Below, in pieces: positions 16,846 to 24,967 of a stretch of DNA of 64,000 bases. The DNA lies in the NCBI RefSeq assembly GCF_900156175.1, contig NZ_FTMV01000010.1, forward strand, positions 1 through 64,000, given 5' to 3'. Position 1 is the first letter of the stretch. Each line of letters begins with the position of its first letter. This DNA comes from Janthinobacterium sp. TND4EL3 (lineage in GTDB: Bacteria > Pseudomonadota > Gammaproteobacteria > Burkholderiales > Burkholderiaceae_D). The position numbers and the translations under genes were made by a program. The notes beneath the pieces were generated by a model that was not told the DNA's origin, did not search any database, and saw only the letters and a list, made by a program, of their open reading frames with translations.

Positions 16846-17924
16846 TGGTGAACATGAAAAAATTACTTTGCGTGCTGGCGCTGGGCGCCGCATTTGCTTC
16901 CGGCAATGCGCTGGCCTGGGGCAGTGACGGCCACCGCGCCGTGGGTGCCATCGCCGATCAATTGCTCAAGGGAAGCGCGGCCCAGGCGCATATCGCCCAA
17001 TTGCTGCTGCCCGGCGAAAGCCTGGAAAAGATCGCCAACTGGCCCGATTGCGTGAAGGGTACGTATTGCGGCCCGCAATCGCCGGAAATGTTGACCTATG
17101 TCGCGGCGAACCCCAAGCATGGCGAATACCATTACACGAACGTGCCTTTTCAACATGCGCATTACCACGACCATGGCGTGGGTACGGCCGATGACGATAT
17201 CGTGCAAACGCTCAAGCAGGCGATCCTGGTATTGCAAGGAAAGGCCGATGCGGCCAGCAATCCGCACGGCTTCAGCCAGCGCGAAGCTTTGATTTTGATC
17301 ACGCACCTGGTGGGCGATATCCACCAGCCGCTGCATGTGGGCAATGCATTTCTCGGCAAGGATGGCCAGTTCTTCGTGCCCGCCACGCAGGCGCAGATCG
17401 ACGACGTGGCCATTTTCAATGCGCGCGGCGGCAACGACTTGCTGCTCGACGATGCGAAGATGACGGCCCTGTCGGACGCCGTGATCCCCGCACCGCTGCC
17501 CACGGAAGACGGCACGGCCAAGCCTGCCAGCAGCTCTCCGAAGTCGCCCACCAGGCCCTTGCATTCCTACTGGGATACGACCGTGGTCGATTACGCCATG
17601 CGGCGTTTGAGCACCCGCACGCCGCAGCAGTTCGCCCGCACCGTGATCGCCAGCGCGCCTGCGGTGAGCGCCAACAGCGGCGACCCCGCCACCTGGCCAT
17701 ATCAGTGGGCCGATGCCTCGCTGGCGGCGTCCAAGATTGCTTTCACGGACGTGGTTGCCGGCCCCGCCACGCAGCAGACCAGCCGCAAGGGCGATGTCTA
17801 TAATGTGTGGAGCTTGACGGTGCCGGACAATTATCCCGTGCCCAGTTCGGCGCTGGCAAAGCAGCAGCTGACCGAGGCCGGCTATCGCCTCGCTGCCGTA
17901 TTGCAGGCGGTTTGGCCGCAATAG
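16845..17924 (+). CDS. secreted S1/P1-type nuclease
   Basis: The 359-residue protein begins at ATG 16845, overlapping the upstream stop by one base; ATG 16854 is an equally possible start. A signal peptide ends in ALA, so the mature protein begins with Trp-Gly, as S1/P1 nucleases do, because the N-terminal Trp binds zinc. The other zinc ligands are visible: GSDGHRAVG, NWPD, the Tyr-His-Tyr-Thr-Asn segment, HLVGDIHQPLHVGN and LHSYWDT. These enzymes cut single-stranded DNA and RNA to 5'-mononucleotides and may also remove 3'-phosphates. This supplies substrate for the lipoprotein 5'-nucleotidase two genes upstream. Confidence 0.93.
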   Translation: MVNMKKLLCVLALGAAFASGNALAWGSDGHRAVGAIADQLLKGSAAQAHIAQLLLPGESLEKIANWPDCVKGTYCGPQSPEMLTYVAANPKHGEYHYTNVPFQHAHYHDHGVGTADDDIVQTLKQAILVLQGKADAASNPHGFSQREALILITHLVGDIHQPLHVGNAFLGKDGQFFVPATQAQIDDVAIFNARGGNDLLLDDAKMTALSDAVIPAPLPTEDGTAKPASSSPKSPTRPLHSYWDTTVVDYAMRRLSTRTPQQFARTVIASAPAVSANSGDPATWPYQWADASLAASKIAFTDVVAGPATQQTSRKGDVYNVWSLTVPDNYPVPSSALAKQQLTEAGYRLAAVLQAVWPQ

Positions 17925-17934
17925 GAGGGGGAAC

Positions 17935-17961
17935 AAAAGGCGGCCTGCGGGCCGCTTTTTT
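17935..17961. terminator. terminator between the nuclease gene and the deoR-type gene
   Basis: GCGGCC (17940-17945) and GGCCGC (17950-17955) form a stem flanked by A residues on the left and six T residues on the right. It can therefore work for the plus-strand nuclease operon and, less strongly, for the convergent minus-strand regulator, whose last codons it overlaps. Confidence 0.75.
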
Positions 17962-18724
17962 ACGCCAGGATCACGTTGATGCCCATCTTGCGGAAGGGCG
18001 CGACCAAGGCATCTTCCACGTCGCGGTGCACGATGATGTCGTTGACCTGGCTCAAGGGCGCGATCTGGAACGGCGAGGCCGTGTTGAACTTTTCCGGCGA
18101 GGCCAGCACGATAGTGCGGCTTGACGCCTCGCTCAACGCGCGTTTCACGCACGCTTCTTCATAGTCACCGGTGGTGATGCCCGCTTGCGGATGCAGGCTG
18201 GACACGCCCATGAAATACAGGTCGGCGCGGATGCGGCCGATGGCTTCCACGGTCGCCGCGCCGACGCCCACGATCGAGTGCTTGTACAGCCGCCCACCCA
18301 GCATCAGCACCTCGATGAACGGGTGATTGACCAGTTCGACGGCAACCGACGGGCCGTGCGTGACGACGGTGGCGCGCAAGTCGCGCGGCAACTGGCGCGC
18401 CAGCTGCACGGCGGTCGTGCCGCCGTCGAGAAACACCACTTGCCCCGTCTGTATCATGGCGCCTGCCGCGCGGCCGATGGCGGGCTTGGTTTCGTTTGAT
18501 ATCTGTTCGCGGCCCGCAAACGGTGCCAGCGCGGGCGAGCGGGGCAGCAAGGGCAGGGCACCGCCGTGCACGCGCTCGAGTAATCCTTCTTTCGCCAGCT
18601 CGCGCAGGTCGCGCCGTATCGTGTCTTCCGACAAGCCCAAGGCGTCGCTGACGGCCTTGGCGACGATCTGCCCTTCGCGCTGGAGCAAGTCCAGCAGATA
18701 TTGTTTGCGTTGATGTGTCAGCAT
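17960..18724 (-). CDS. DeoR-family transcriptional regulator
   Basis: The 254-residue protein starts MLTHQRKQYLLDLLQREG, the standard DeoR/GlpR beginning, with the helix-turn-helix SDALGLSEDTIRRDLRELAKEG at about 26-47 (recognition helix EDTIRRDL). A DeoRC sensor domain with a DeoR-type FLDGGTTAVQLARQL motif near residue 92 follows. Such proteins respond to sugar phosphates. The open frame runs further upstream but that part is antisense to the Nudix gene, so ATG 18724 is used. It is divergent from the Nudix fusion gene across 75 bp that contain phased repeats. The effector is unknown; deoxyribose or ribose phosphate is plausible from the neighbourhood. Confidence 0.9.
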   Translation of the reverse strand: MLTHQRKQYLLDLLQREGQIVAKAVSDALGLSEDTIRRDLRELAKEGLLERVHGGALPLLPRSPALAPFAGREQISNETKPAIGRAAGAMIQTGQVVFLDGGTTAVQLARQLPRDLRATVVTHGPSVAVELVNHPFIEVLMLGGRLYKHSIVGVGAATVEAIGRIRADLYFMGVSSLHPQAGITTGDYEEACVKRALSEASSRTIVLASPEKFNTASPFQIAPLSQVNDIIVHRDVEDALVAPFRKMGINVILA

Positions 18725-18727
18725 GAT

Positions 18728-18767
18728 TTTTCTTGTATTTTCTTGATATTGCACGAGTTTGCATGAT
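18728..18767. promoter_or_regulatory. four 10-bp phased repeats, probable DeoR-type operator
   Basis: Four consecutive decamers follow each other without gaps: TTTTCTTGTA, TTTTCTTGAT, ATTGCACGAG, TTTGCATGAT. They share the loose consensus TTTKCWTGAT and the period equals one helical turn. They fill the short region between the DeoR-type gene and the divergent Nudix gene, where an autoregulatory operator is expected. Confidence 0.6.
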
Positions 18768-18799
18768 AAAGTCGACGAAGGCAAGCACAAGGAGATGAC

Positions 18800-19756
18800 A
18801 TGCACGAAGACAATTCGAGACAGGAGCGGGTCCGCATCCAGCAGGTGAAAACCCTGTCGCATGACTGGTATCTGCTGCAGAAGACCACGTTCGACTATCT
18901 GCGCCGCGATGGCCAGTGGCAGACGCAGACGCGGGAAAGCTATGACCGCGGCGATGGCGCCACCATCCTGCTGTACAACAAAGCCAAGCGCACGGTGATC
19001 CTGATCCGCCAGTTCCGCTTTCCCACGTACCGCACTGGCCACGACGGTTTCCTGATCGAGTCGGCGGCCGGCTTGCTGGAAGAGGCCAGCGCCGAGCAGC
19101 GCATCCGCGCCGAAGTGGAAGAGGAGACCGGTTACCGGGTGGGGCAGGTGCACAAGATATTCCAGGCTTTCATGAGTCCCGGTTCCGTGACGGAGCGTTT
19201 GCATTTCTTCGTTGCCGAATACGATCCGGCCAGCCGCATCGGCGACGGCGGTGGCCTGGCGCACGAGGGGGAAGATATCGAGGTGCTGGAATTGCCCCTG
19301 GCGCAAGCGCTGCGGATGGTGGCGGACGGACGCATCTGCGACGGCAAGACCATCATGCTGCTGCAGCATGCGCAGCTGCATTTGATGCCGCGCAAACGGG
19401 GCTTGCAAATCCTCATTGCCGGCCCCTACCGCTCGGGCACGGGCGACGATCCGGGCTTGATGGGGCGAAATGTGGCGGCCATGGAAGCCGTCTGCCTGCC
19501 CCTGTACGCCAAGGGACACATGCCCGTGCTCGGTGAGTGGCTGGCCCTGCCCATGCTGGCGCTGGCCGGTTCCACGCACGTGGGCGACAGCGTCTACGAG
19601 ACCCTGTTTCACGCGCACGCGACGCGTTTGCTTACGCACTGCGATGCCGTGCTGCGTATCGGCGGCGCATCGGCAGGGGCAGACCAGATGGTGGACGTGG
19701 CGCAGGATCTCGGTTTACCCGTGTATTTCTCGGTGGACGAGATTCCGCAGGCGTAA
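18800..19756 (+). CDS. Nudix hydrolase fused to a DUF4406-like domain
   Basis: The 318-residue protein has two parts. Residues 1 to about 195 are a NudK-like (GDP-mannose / ADP-ribose type) Nudix domain, with IRQFRFPTY and the Nudix box region around GLLEEAS ... RAEVEEETGY. Residues about 200-318 begin LQILIAGPYRSGTGDD and resemble DUF4406, a fold related to nucleoside 2-deoxyribosyltransferases (IAGPYR, GEWLALPML, RIGGASAGADQMV). A good Shine-Dalgarno AAGGAG lies 8 bases before ATG. Its neighbour is a divergent DeoR-type regulator. The combination suggests hydrolysis of a nucleoside-diphosphate-linked compound followed by work on the nucleoside, but this is inference. Confidence 0.82.
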   Translation: MHEDNSRQERVRIQQVKTLSHDWYLLQKTTFDYLRRDGQWQTQTRESYDRGDGATILLYNKAKRTVILIRQFRFPTYRTGHDGFLIESAAGLLEEASAEQRIRAEVEEETGYRVGQVHKIFQAFMSPGSVTERLHFFVAEYDPASRIGDGGGLAHEGEDIEVLELPLAQALRMVADGRICDGKTIMLLQHAQLHLMPRKRGLQILIAGPYRSGTGDDPGLMGRNVAAMEAVCLPLYAKGHMPVLGEWLALPMLALAGSTHVGDSVYETLFHAHATRLLTHCDAVLRIGGASAGADQMVDVAQDLGLPVYFSVDEIPQA

Positions 19757-19787
19757 AAAAAGCGAAGCCCGCGGGCTTCGCTTTTTT
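19755..19787. terminator. bidirectional intrinsic terminator
   Basis: AGCGAAGCCC (19761-19770) and GGGCTTCGCT (19773-19782) form a perfect 10-bp stem with A residues on the left and T residues on the right. It can stop both the plus-strand Nudix gene and the convergent minus-strand ABC transporter operon. Confidence 0.92.
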
Positions 19788-19804
19788 GTCAGCGTAGGCT
19801 GAAA

Positions 19805-20776
19805 CTAGCGCGATTTTACAAATGGGATACCGATAGCTTTCGGGGCAACAGATTTCGCCATCAGGCCCGCCAGCACGATCACGGTGACGACGTACGGCAC
19901 CATCTGGATCAAGGAGCCGGGGATGCGGCCCACGACGGGCAAGTCCACGCCTTCAATCTGGATCTGGATGGCGGCGAAGAAACCGAACATCAGGCAGCCG
20001 AGGAAGGTGTAGACGGGGCGCCAGTTGCCGAACACCATGGCCGTCAGGGCCAGGTAGCCGGCGCCGGCCGACATGTCGCGCAGGAAGAAGCCGCTTTGCA
20101 CGATGGCCAGATACGCGCCCGAGAACGAACACAGGATGCCGGCCACCAGCATGGCCAGGTAGCGCGTCGCTTCCACGCTCACGCCGGCCGAGTCGGCCGC
20201 ATGCGGATTTTCGCCGCAGGCGCGCAGGCGCAGGCCGAAACGCGTGTGGTACAGCAGCCAGTGCACGAGCGGAATCAAGAGGAAGGCCACGTAGACGAGG
20301 ATGGAATGGCCGCCGATCAGATGGGCATACACCCAGCCGATGAAGGGAATGTGTTCCACGTACTGCGTGCCCGGCAAGACCACGTCGAACAGGCGTGCCG
20401 AGCCGAGGTCGGGCGTGCGGCCGCCTTGCTGGAAGAAAAATTGCGCCAGAACAAACGTTAGTCCGCTCATGGCGATGTTGATCGCCATGCCGGCCACCAG
20501 CTGGTTGCCCTTTTGCGTGATGCTGACGTACGCCTGCAGCAGGGCCAGGGCGACGCAGACGAGCATGCCGGCAGCCATGCCGTAGTAGGGGTTTTGCGTC
20601 GTGTAGGCGACGGCGGCGGAAGCAAACGCGCTGGCCAGGATCTTGCCTTCCAGGCCGATGTCGATCATGCCGCTGCGTTCGGCAAACAGGCCGGCCATGG
20701 CGGCAAAGATCAGGACGGGCGCATTGCGCACGGTCGAAACCAGGATGCTGGCGAAATGAAAGTCGTCGAGTGTCAT
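19805..20776 (-). CDS. nucleoside ABC transporter permease (YufQ/NupQ-like)
   Basis: The 323-residue integral membrane protein is of the BPD_transp_2 family, with many hydrophobic segments and the family's EAA-like region near FAERSGMIDIGLEGK, about residues 31-45. It is the second permease of a BMP-type nucleoside transporter: last gene of the operon, 4 bp after the first permease. Like its B. subtilis YufQ/NupQ counterparts it should form the channel together with the 359-residue permease. Confidence 0.9.
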   Translation of the reverse strand: MTLDDFHFASILVSTVRNAPVLIFAAMAGLFAERSGMIDIGLEGKILASAFASAAVAYTTQNPYYGMAAGMLVCVALALLQAYVSITQKGNQLVAGMAINIAMSGLTFVLAQFFFQQGGRTPDLGSARLFDVVLPGTQYVEHIPFIGWVYAHLIGGHSILVYVAFLLIPLVHWLLYHTRFGLRLRACGENPHAADSAGVSVEATRYLAMLVAGILCSFSGAYLAIVQSGFFLRDMSAGAGYLALTAMVFGNWRPVYTFLGCLMFGFFAAIQIQIEGVDLPVVGRIPGSLIQMVPYVVTVIVLAGLMAKSVAPKAIGIPFVKSR

Positions 20777-20780
20777 GGTG

Positions 20781-21860
20781 TTAGCCTTTGTTGCGCTTGA
20801 GCAGGGCGGAAATGGCCGGTGCGTAGAAGTTTTCCATGGCGCCGCAGAACAGGATGATCAAGCCCTGGATGAAAATGAAAGTTTCCGTCGGGATATTCGG
20901 TTTTTCCAGCGACAAGTCGAAGCCACCCTGGATCAGCGCGCCGAACAGCACTGCCGACAAAAAGATGCCGACCGGATGCTGGCGCCCCATCAGGGCGATG
21001 GCAATGCCGATGAAGCCGGCGCCGCCGACGAAGTTGAGCGACAGGTAATGCGTCGAACCCATGATGGAGTTGACGGCGCCCAGGCCCGCCAGCGCACCCG
21101 AGATCAGCATGACGACGATGATCATCTTGCTGATCGATACGCCCGCATAGTGGGCCGCGTGCTTGTTCAAGCCCGTGGCGCGCAGCTTGAAGCCCCACGA
21201 CGAGCGCCAGACCATCACGCCGTAGATCACCAGCGCAGCAATTGCCAACAGGAAACTTACGTTCAGCGGAGTGTCGCCCAACGACGGGAACCAGGTGGAC
21301 AGGCGCGGCATTTCGCCGCTTTCCGCGAACACGCGGCTGGCCGTATTCTGCTCGCCCGGCGGAATCAGGTACTTCACGATAATGAAGTTCATCAGGCTGG
21401 CGGCGATGAAGTTGAACATGATGGTGGTGACGACGATGTGGCTGCCGCGCTTCGCTTGCAGGTAACCGGGCAAGAAGCCCCACAGCGCGCCGAACAGGGC
21501 GGCACCGATCATGGCGGCAGGAATCAGCAGCCAGGCGGGCAGTGTTTGGTCGAAGGCCAGCATGGCGGCGGTGAGGCCCAGGCCGCCGATATACATCTGG
21601 CCTTCGGAACCGATATTGAACAGCCCGGCCTGCATCGCCACGGAAACCGACAGGCCCGTGAAGATGAAGGTGCTGGCGTAGAACAGCGTGTAGCTCAGGC
21701 CTTCCGGATTGAGGATGGCGCTGTGGACGAGGATGGACAGCGATTCGGCCGGGTCTTCGCCCAGCATATAAATCACCAGGGCCGCGACCAGCAAGGCCGA
21801 CAGCAGGTTTAACATGGGCATGACAAAGGCTGTCGCCCAGCGTGGCAAGTCGTTATTCAT
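20781..21860 (-). CDS. nucleoside ABC transporter permease (YufP/NupP-like)
   Basis: The 359-residue membrane protein is a second BPD_transp_2 permease, with FNIGSEGQMYIGGLG near residue 80 and GGAGFIGIAIALMGRQHPVG near 280. Its start codon overlaps the ATPase stop by 4 bp (ATGA), a sign of coupled translation. It pairs with the downstream permease to make the channel of the BMP-type nucleoside importer. Confidence 0.9.
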   Translation of the reverse strand: MNNDLPRWATAFVMPMLNLLSALLVAALVIYMLGEDPAESLSILVHSAILNPEGLSYTLFYASTFIFTGLSVSVAMQAGLFNIGSEGQMYIGGLGLTAAMLAFDQTLPAWLLIPAAMIGAALFGALWGFLPGYLQAKRGSHIVVTTIMFNFIAASLMNFIIVKYLIPPGEQNTASRVFAESGEMPRLSTWFPSLGDTPLNVSFLLAIAALVIYGVMVWRSSWGFKLRATGLNKHAAHYAGVSISKMIIVVMLISGALAGLGAVNSIMGSTHYLSLNFVGGAGFIGIAIALMGRQHPVGIFLSAVLFGALIQGGFDLSLEKPNIPTETFIFIQGLIILFCGAMENFYAPAISALLKRNKG

Positions 21861-23410
21861 GATTTATGCATTCCCCCCATCAGCAGACCGATGCGGGTGG
21901 TATCGAATTCTTCAATTTTCAGTTCGCCGGTGATGCGTCCGCCGCACATGACGAGAATGCGGTCGGCCAGCGCCCGCACTTCTTCCAGTTCGACGGATAC
22001 CAGCAGGATCGCCACGCCCGCGTCGCGCAGGGCCAGCAATTGCGTATGGATGCTTTCGATGGTGCCGATGTCGACGCCGCGCGTGGGCTGGCCCACCAGC
22101 ATCAGTTTCGGCTTGGCCAGCACTTCGCGCGCGATCACCACCTTTTGCTGGTTACCACCTGACAACAAGCCGATGCGCAGGTCCGGATTGGCCGGGCGCA
22201 CGTCGAAGGTTTTGAGCAGTTCCGCGCAGCGGGCGCCGATGGCCTTGAAGTTGAACAGGCCCCAGCGGTTCTTCAGGTGATCCTGGTAACCGAGGATGGT
22301 GTTTTGCATGACGGAGAAATTTTTCACCACGCCATCGCGCAAGCGGTCTTCCGGAATGTGGGCGATACCCAGTTCGCGGAAGGCCAGCGGCAAGCCGTCG
22401 GCATCGTGGCGCTTGGCAAATGGCAAGTCCTTGTCCAGGAAGCGCAGCTTGCCGGACGTCGGCAAGCGCATGCCGGACAGGATTTCCAGCAGCTCGCTCT
22501 GGCCATTGCCGGAAACGCCCGCGATGGCGACGATTTCGCCGGCGCGCAAATTGAAACCTATGTCGGCCAGCAATTTGACCTGCTGTGCGTCAGCCAGTTG
22601 CAAGCCGTCGACTTCCAGCACCGTGGCACCCGGATTGTACGGTGCACGGGGCAAGTGGCTCTGGATGGGGCGACCGACCATCATGTTGGCCAGCTCCTCT
22701 TTCGAGGTGCCGGCCGTCGCCACGGCGCCCACCACCGTGCCGCCGCGCATGACGGTGACGTTATCGGTGATTTCCAGGATCTCTTGCAGCTTGTGCGTGA
22801 TCAGGATGATGGTCTTGCCTTGCTCCTTGAACAGGCGCAGGATTTCAAACAGCGAGGCCGTTTCCTGGGCCGTCAGCACGGCCGTCGGCTCGTCGAGGAT
22901 CAGGATATTGGCGCTGCGGTAAATCTGCTTGAGGATTTCCACGCGCTGCTGCGCCCCGACGGACAAATCTTCGATCTTCGCCAGCGGGTCCACGTCAAGG
23001 CGGTAGCGCGCGCAAATCTCGCGCAATTTCGCTTCCGCTTCCGTGCGGTGGCTGGCCAGGCGAAAACCGCCTTCCGTGCCCAGCATGATATTGTCGAGGA
23101 CAGTGAAGTTCTCGACCAGCATGAAGTGCTGGTGCACCATGCCGATGCCGAGATTGATCGCTTCCTGGCTGTTGCGGATAGGCTGTACTTTTCCGTCGAG
23201 CAGGATTTCTCCGCCGTCGGCACGGTAATACCCGTACAGGATGCTCATCAAGGTCGATTTGCCGGCGCCGTTCTCTCCCACCAGGCCGTGGATACTGCCC
23301 TTGGCGATGGAGAAGCTGACGTCGGCGTTCGCCTTCACATGTCCAAATTGCTTGGAAATGCTGCGAAATTCTACTGCTGGCTGCATAGATTCATAACTGG
23401 ATAGTTTCAT
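21857..23410 (-). CDS. nucleoside ABC transporter ATPase, two ABC domains (YufO/NupO-like)
   Basis: The 517-residue protein contains two ATP-binding cassettes. The first has Walker A GENGAGKSTLM near residue 50, signature LSVGAQQRVEILK near 150 and Walker B LILDEPTAVL. The second has a degenerate Walker A-like GVSGNGQSELL near 300, signature LSGGNQQKVVIARE near 415 and Walker B LMLVGQPTRGVD. This is the normal arrangement for sugar- and nucleoside-type importers. Two starts are possible, ATG 23410 and ATG 23386 (MQPAVEF); neither has a strong ribosome-binding site. Confidence 0.92.
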   Translation of the reverse strand: MKLSSYESMQPAVEFRSISKQFGHVKANADVSFSIAKGSIHGLVGENGAGKSTLMSILYGYYRADGGEILLDGKVQPIRNSQEAINLGIGMVHQHFMLVENFTVLDNIMLGTEGGFRLASHRTEAEAKLREICARYRLDVDPLAKIEDLSVGAQQRVEILKQIYRSANILILDEPTAVLTAQETASLFEILRLFKEQGKTIILITHKLQEILEITDNVTVMRGGTVVGAVATAGTSKEELANMMVGRPIQSHLPRAPYNPGATVLEVDGLQLADAQQVKLLADIGFNLRAGEIVAIAGVSGNGQSELLEILSGMRLPTSGKLRFLDKDLPFAKRHDADGLPLAFRELGIAHIPEDRLRDGVVKNFSVMQNTILGYQDHLKNRWGLFNFKAIGARCAELLKTFDVRPANPDLRIGLLSGGNQQKVVIAREVLAKPKLMLVGQPTRGVDIGTIESIHTQLLALRDAGVAILLVSVELEEVRALADRILVMCGGRITGELKIEEFDTTRIGLLMGGMHKS

Positions 23411-23467
23411 GGAAACGCGCCGCGCGGAGACAGGCCCCGGCGGCGCGCTAAAAGATACGGAGAAAAA

Positions 23468-24463
23468 TTAGACCGGGCAGCTGCTGCCGACGCGGTAATC
23501 GATCACTTTGATCTTGCCATCGATAATGTCCTTACGCGCACCCAACACGCGCTTTTCGATTTCCGGCGTGATCAGCTTGCGGTTGTTCGCATCGAGCGCC
23601 CAATCCACGCCGCCTTCTTTCAATCCTTTATAGCTGACGCCACCTTTCCAGGTGCCGTTCTTGACTTGCATGAAGCTGTCGTAGACGGTGTTGTCGACGC
23701 GCTTGACCATCGAGGTCAGGATGCTGCCTGGATACAAATGGTTCTGGTTCGAATCGACGCCGATGGCCAGCTTGCCTTTTTCCTTGGCCATTTGCAGGGT
23801 GCCCATGCCGCTGCCGCCAGCGACGGCGAAGACGACATCGACGCCGCGCTCGAATTGCGAGCGGGCCAGTTCGCCACCTTTGGCCGGGTCATTCCAGGCG
23901 CCGGACGTGGTGCCGACCATGTTTTGCGTGATTTCCGCCTTCGGATTGACGGCCTTGACGCCTTGCGCGTAGCCGCAGGCGAAGTTGCGGATCAGGGGAA
24001 TATCGATGCCGCCGATGAAGCCGACTTTCTTGCTCTTGCTGGCCATGGCCGCAGCCACGCCGACCAGGTAGGAACCTTCTTCTTCCTTGAAGACGACGGA
24101 ATTGACGTTGCTGCCGGCGGCCTGGCCGTCGATCAGCACGAATTTCACGTTCGGGAATTCCTTGGCGACCTTTTGCACGGCTTGCGTTTGCGCAAAGCCG
24201 ATGGCGGCGATCATGTCGAGTTTCTTGCGGGCCAGGCCGCGCATGACTTGCTCGGCTTGCGTATCGCTCGATGCCTGCACTTCGATGAAAGAAATGCCCG
24301 TGTCTTTTTTGAAGCGCGAAGCGCCTTCGAAAGCGGATTGGTTGAACGACTTGTCGAACTTGCCGCCCGCGTCATACACGACACCCAGTTTTGGGGTAGC
24401 CGCGGACGCTTGAGCAGTCAGAAATACGGCTGCGATCGTCAAACTAAATTGTGTAAGTTTCAT
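23468..24463 (-). CDS. BMP-family nucleoside-binding protein of the ABC transporter
   Basis: The 331-residue protein has a signal peptide (about 1-21, ending ASA) and the BMP/PnrA start of the mature region, KLGVVYDAGGKFDKSFNQ, whose Asp, Phe and Asn residues contact purine nucleosides in PnrA. No lipobox is seen, as expected for a Gram-negative periplasmic form. GGSGMGTLQMAK near 200 and GVDSNQNHLYPG near 215 match the family. It is the first gene of the four-gene importer operon, with a good AGGAG before ATG 24463. Its 300-bp leader carries copy B of the shared element. Substrate is most probably purine nucleosides. Confidence 0.92.
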   Translation of the reverse strand: MKLTQFSLTIAAVFLTAQASAATPKLGVVYDAGGKFDKSFNQSAFEGASRFKKDTGISFIEVQASSDTQAEQVMRGLARKKLDMIAAIGFAQTQAVQKVAKEFPNVKFVLIDGQAAGSNVNSVVFKEEEGSYLVGVAAAMASKSKKVGFIGGIDIPLIRNFACGYAQGVKAVNPKAEITQNMVGTTSGAWNDPAKGGELARSQFERGVDVVFAVAGGSGMGTLQMAKEKGKLAIGVDSNQNHLYPGSILTSMVKRVDNTVYDSFMQVKNGTWKGGVSYKGLKEGGVDWALDANNRKLITPEIEKRVLGARKDIIDGKIKVIDYRVGSSCPV

Positions 24464-24764
24464 GAATTGGCTCCTGGAAGATCGATATTGTATATTTTTT
24501 ATAGGTGAAACATATAATTTGGGGCCGATTTAGCCTGTTTTTGATGCACGAGGTGATAATTCCTTATCAACATTGCACTGTATTGCACAAGATCATTGCT
24601 GGCCTCGCGTGCTTTCATGTCGACAGTGTGATGCTCATGCAACAGTCGCGCCCCGTCTCTTTTATAGGTACAACATCGAATGGGGCTGCCGGAGTGGGCC
24701 GGGATGCGCCGTCAGGGGACGGGCAGGGCAGGCACGGAACCGGCGCCGCGATGGGCGTCCGAAT
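24464..24764 (-). other. long leader of the nucleoside ABC transporter operon
   Basis: I see no credible gene in these 301 bases. On the minus strand the decamer ACCTATAAAA occurs twice, at about 24658-24667 and 24497-24506; its middle resembles a -10 box, so one or more promoters closer to the gene are possible. Otherwise this is the segment between copy B of the shared element and the start codon, likely 5' untranslated RNA. Confidence 0.45.
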
Positions 24765-24836
24765 CACTATGCATCATGCCAGATATGTATGACAAATACG
24801 TTTTTGTTTATGTATTTATATGTAGCGCATATAAAT
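24765..24836 (-). promoter_or_regulatory. shared leader element, copy B (upstream of the nucleoside ABC transporter)
   Basis: Read on the minus strand: ATTTATA (24836-24830), N9, TATAAAT (24820-24814), N15, TATTTGTCATACAT (24798-24785), N8, TGATGCATAGTG (24776-24765). The inverted repeat extends to 10 bp here (TATTTATATG and CATATAAATA, 5-base loop). The element points towards the binding-protein gene, 301 bp away. All block spacings equal those of copy C. Confidence 0.78.
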
Positions 24837-24843
24837 AGGTTTT

Positions 24844-24967
24844 AAGAACGCATAACAAAACCGTAGCGAGCGGCAGTGAGTTGTGGTCGAGAAGCGGAGC
24901 TGTGCGCATGCACAGTGAGCATCGGAGGCCGCGACCCGCGACGCGCAGTAGGTTTTGTTCGCGTTCT
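24844..24967. repeat. nested palindromic element overlapping the lysR stop codon
   Basis: Outer arms AGAACGC-AT-AACAAAACC (24845-24862) and GGTTTTGTT-C-GCGTTCT (24951-24967) pair almost fully. The GC-rich inside contains a central CTGTGC-GCAT-GCACAG hairpin near 24899-24914. The structure ends exactly at the lysR stop and lies between that gene and copy B of the shared element. It resembles a miniature intergenic repeat; a similar plan is seen at 51919-52082. It has no T tract, so it is not a classic terminator. Confidence 0.6.

Noticed and set aside
18725-19639. N-terminal extension of the DeoR-type protein on the minus strand.
   Set aside because: The extension would be antisense to the Nudix gene and cover the repeat-filled promoter; the DeoR fold begins exactly at ATG 18724.
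24505-24845. Small open frames in the leader of the nucleoside transporter (plus strand).
   Set aside because: They lack ribosome-binding sites and recognisable sequence, and they run against the conserved regulatory element.
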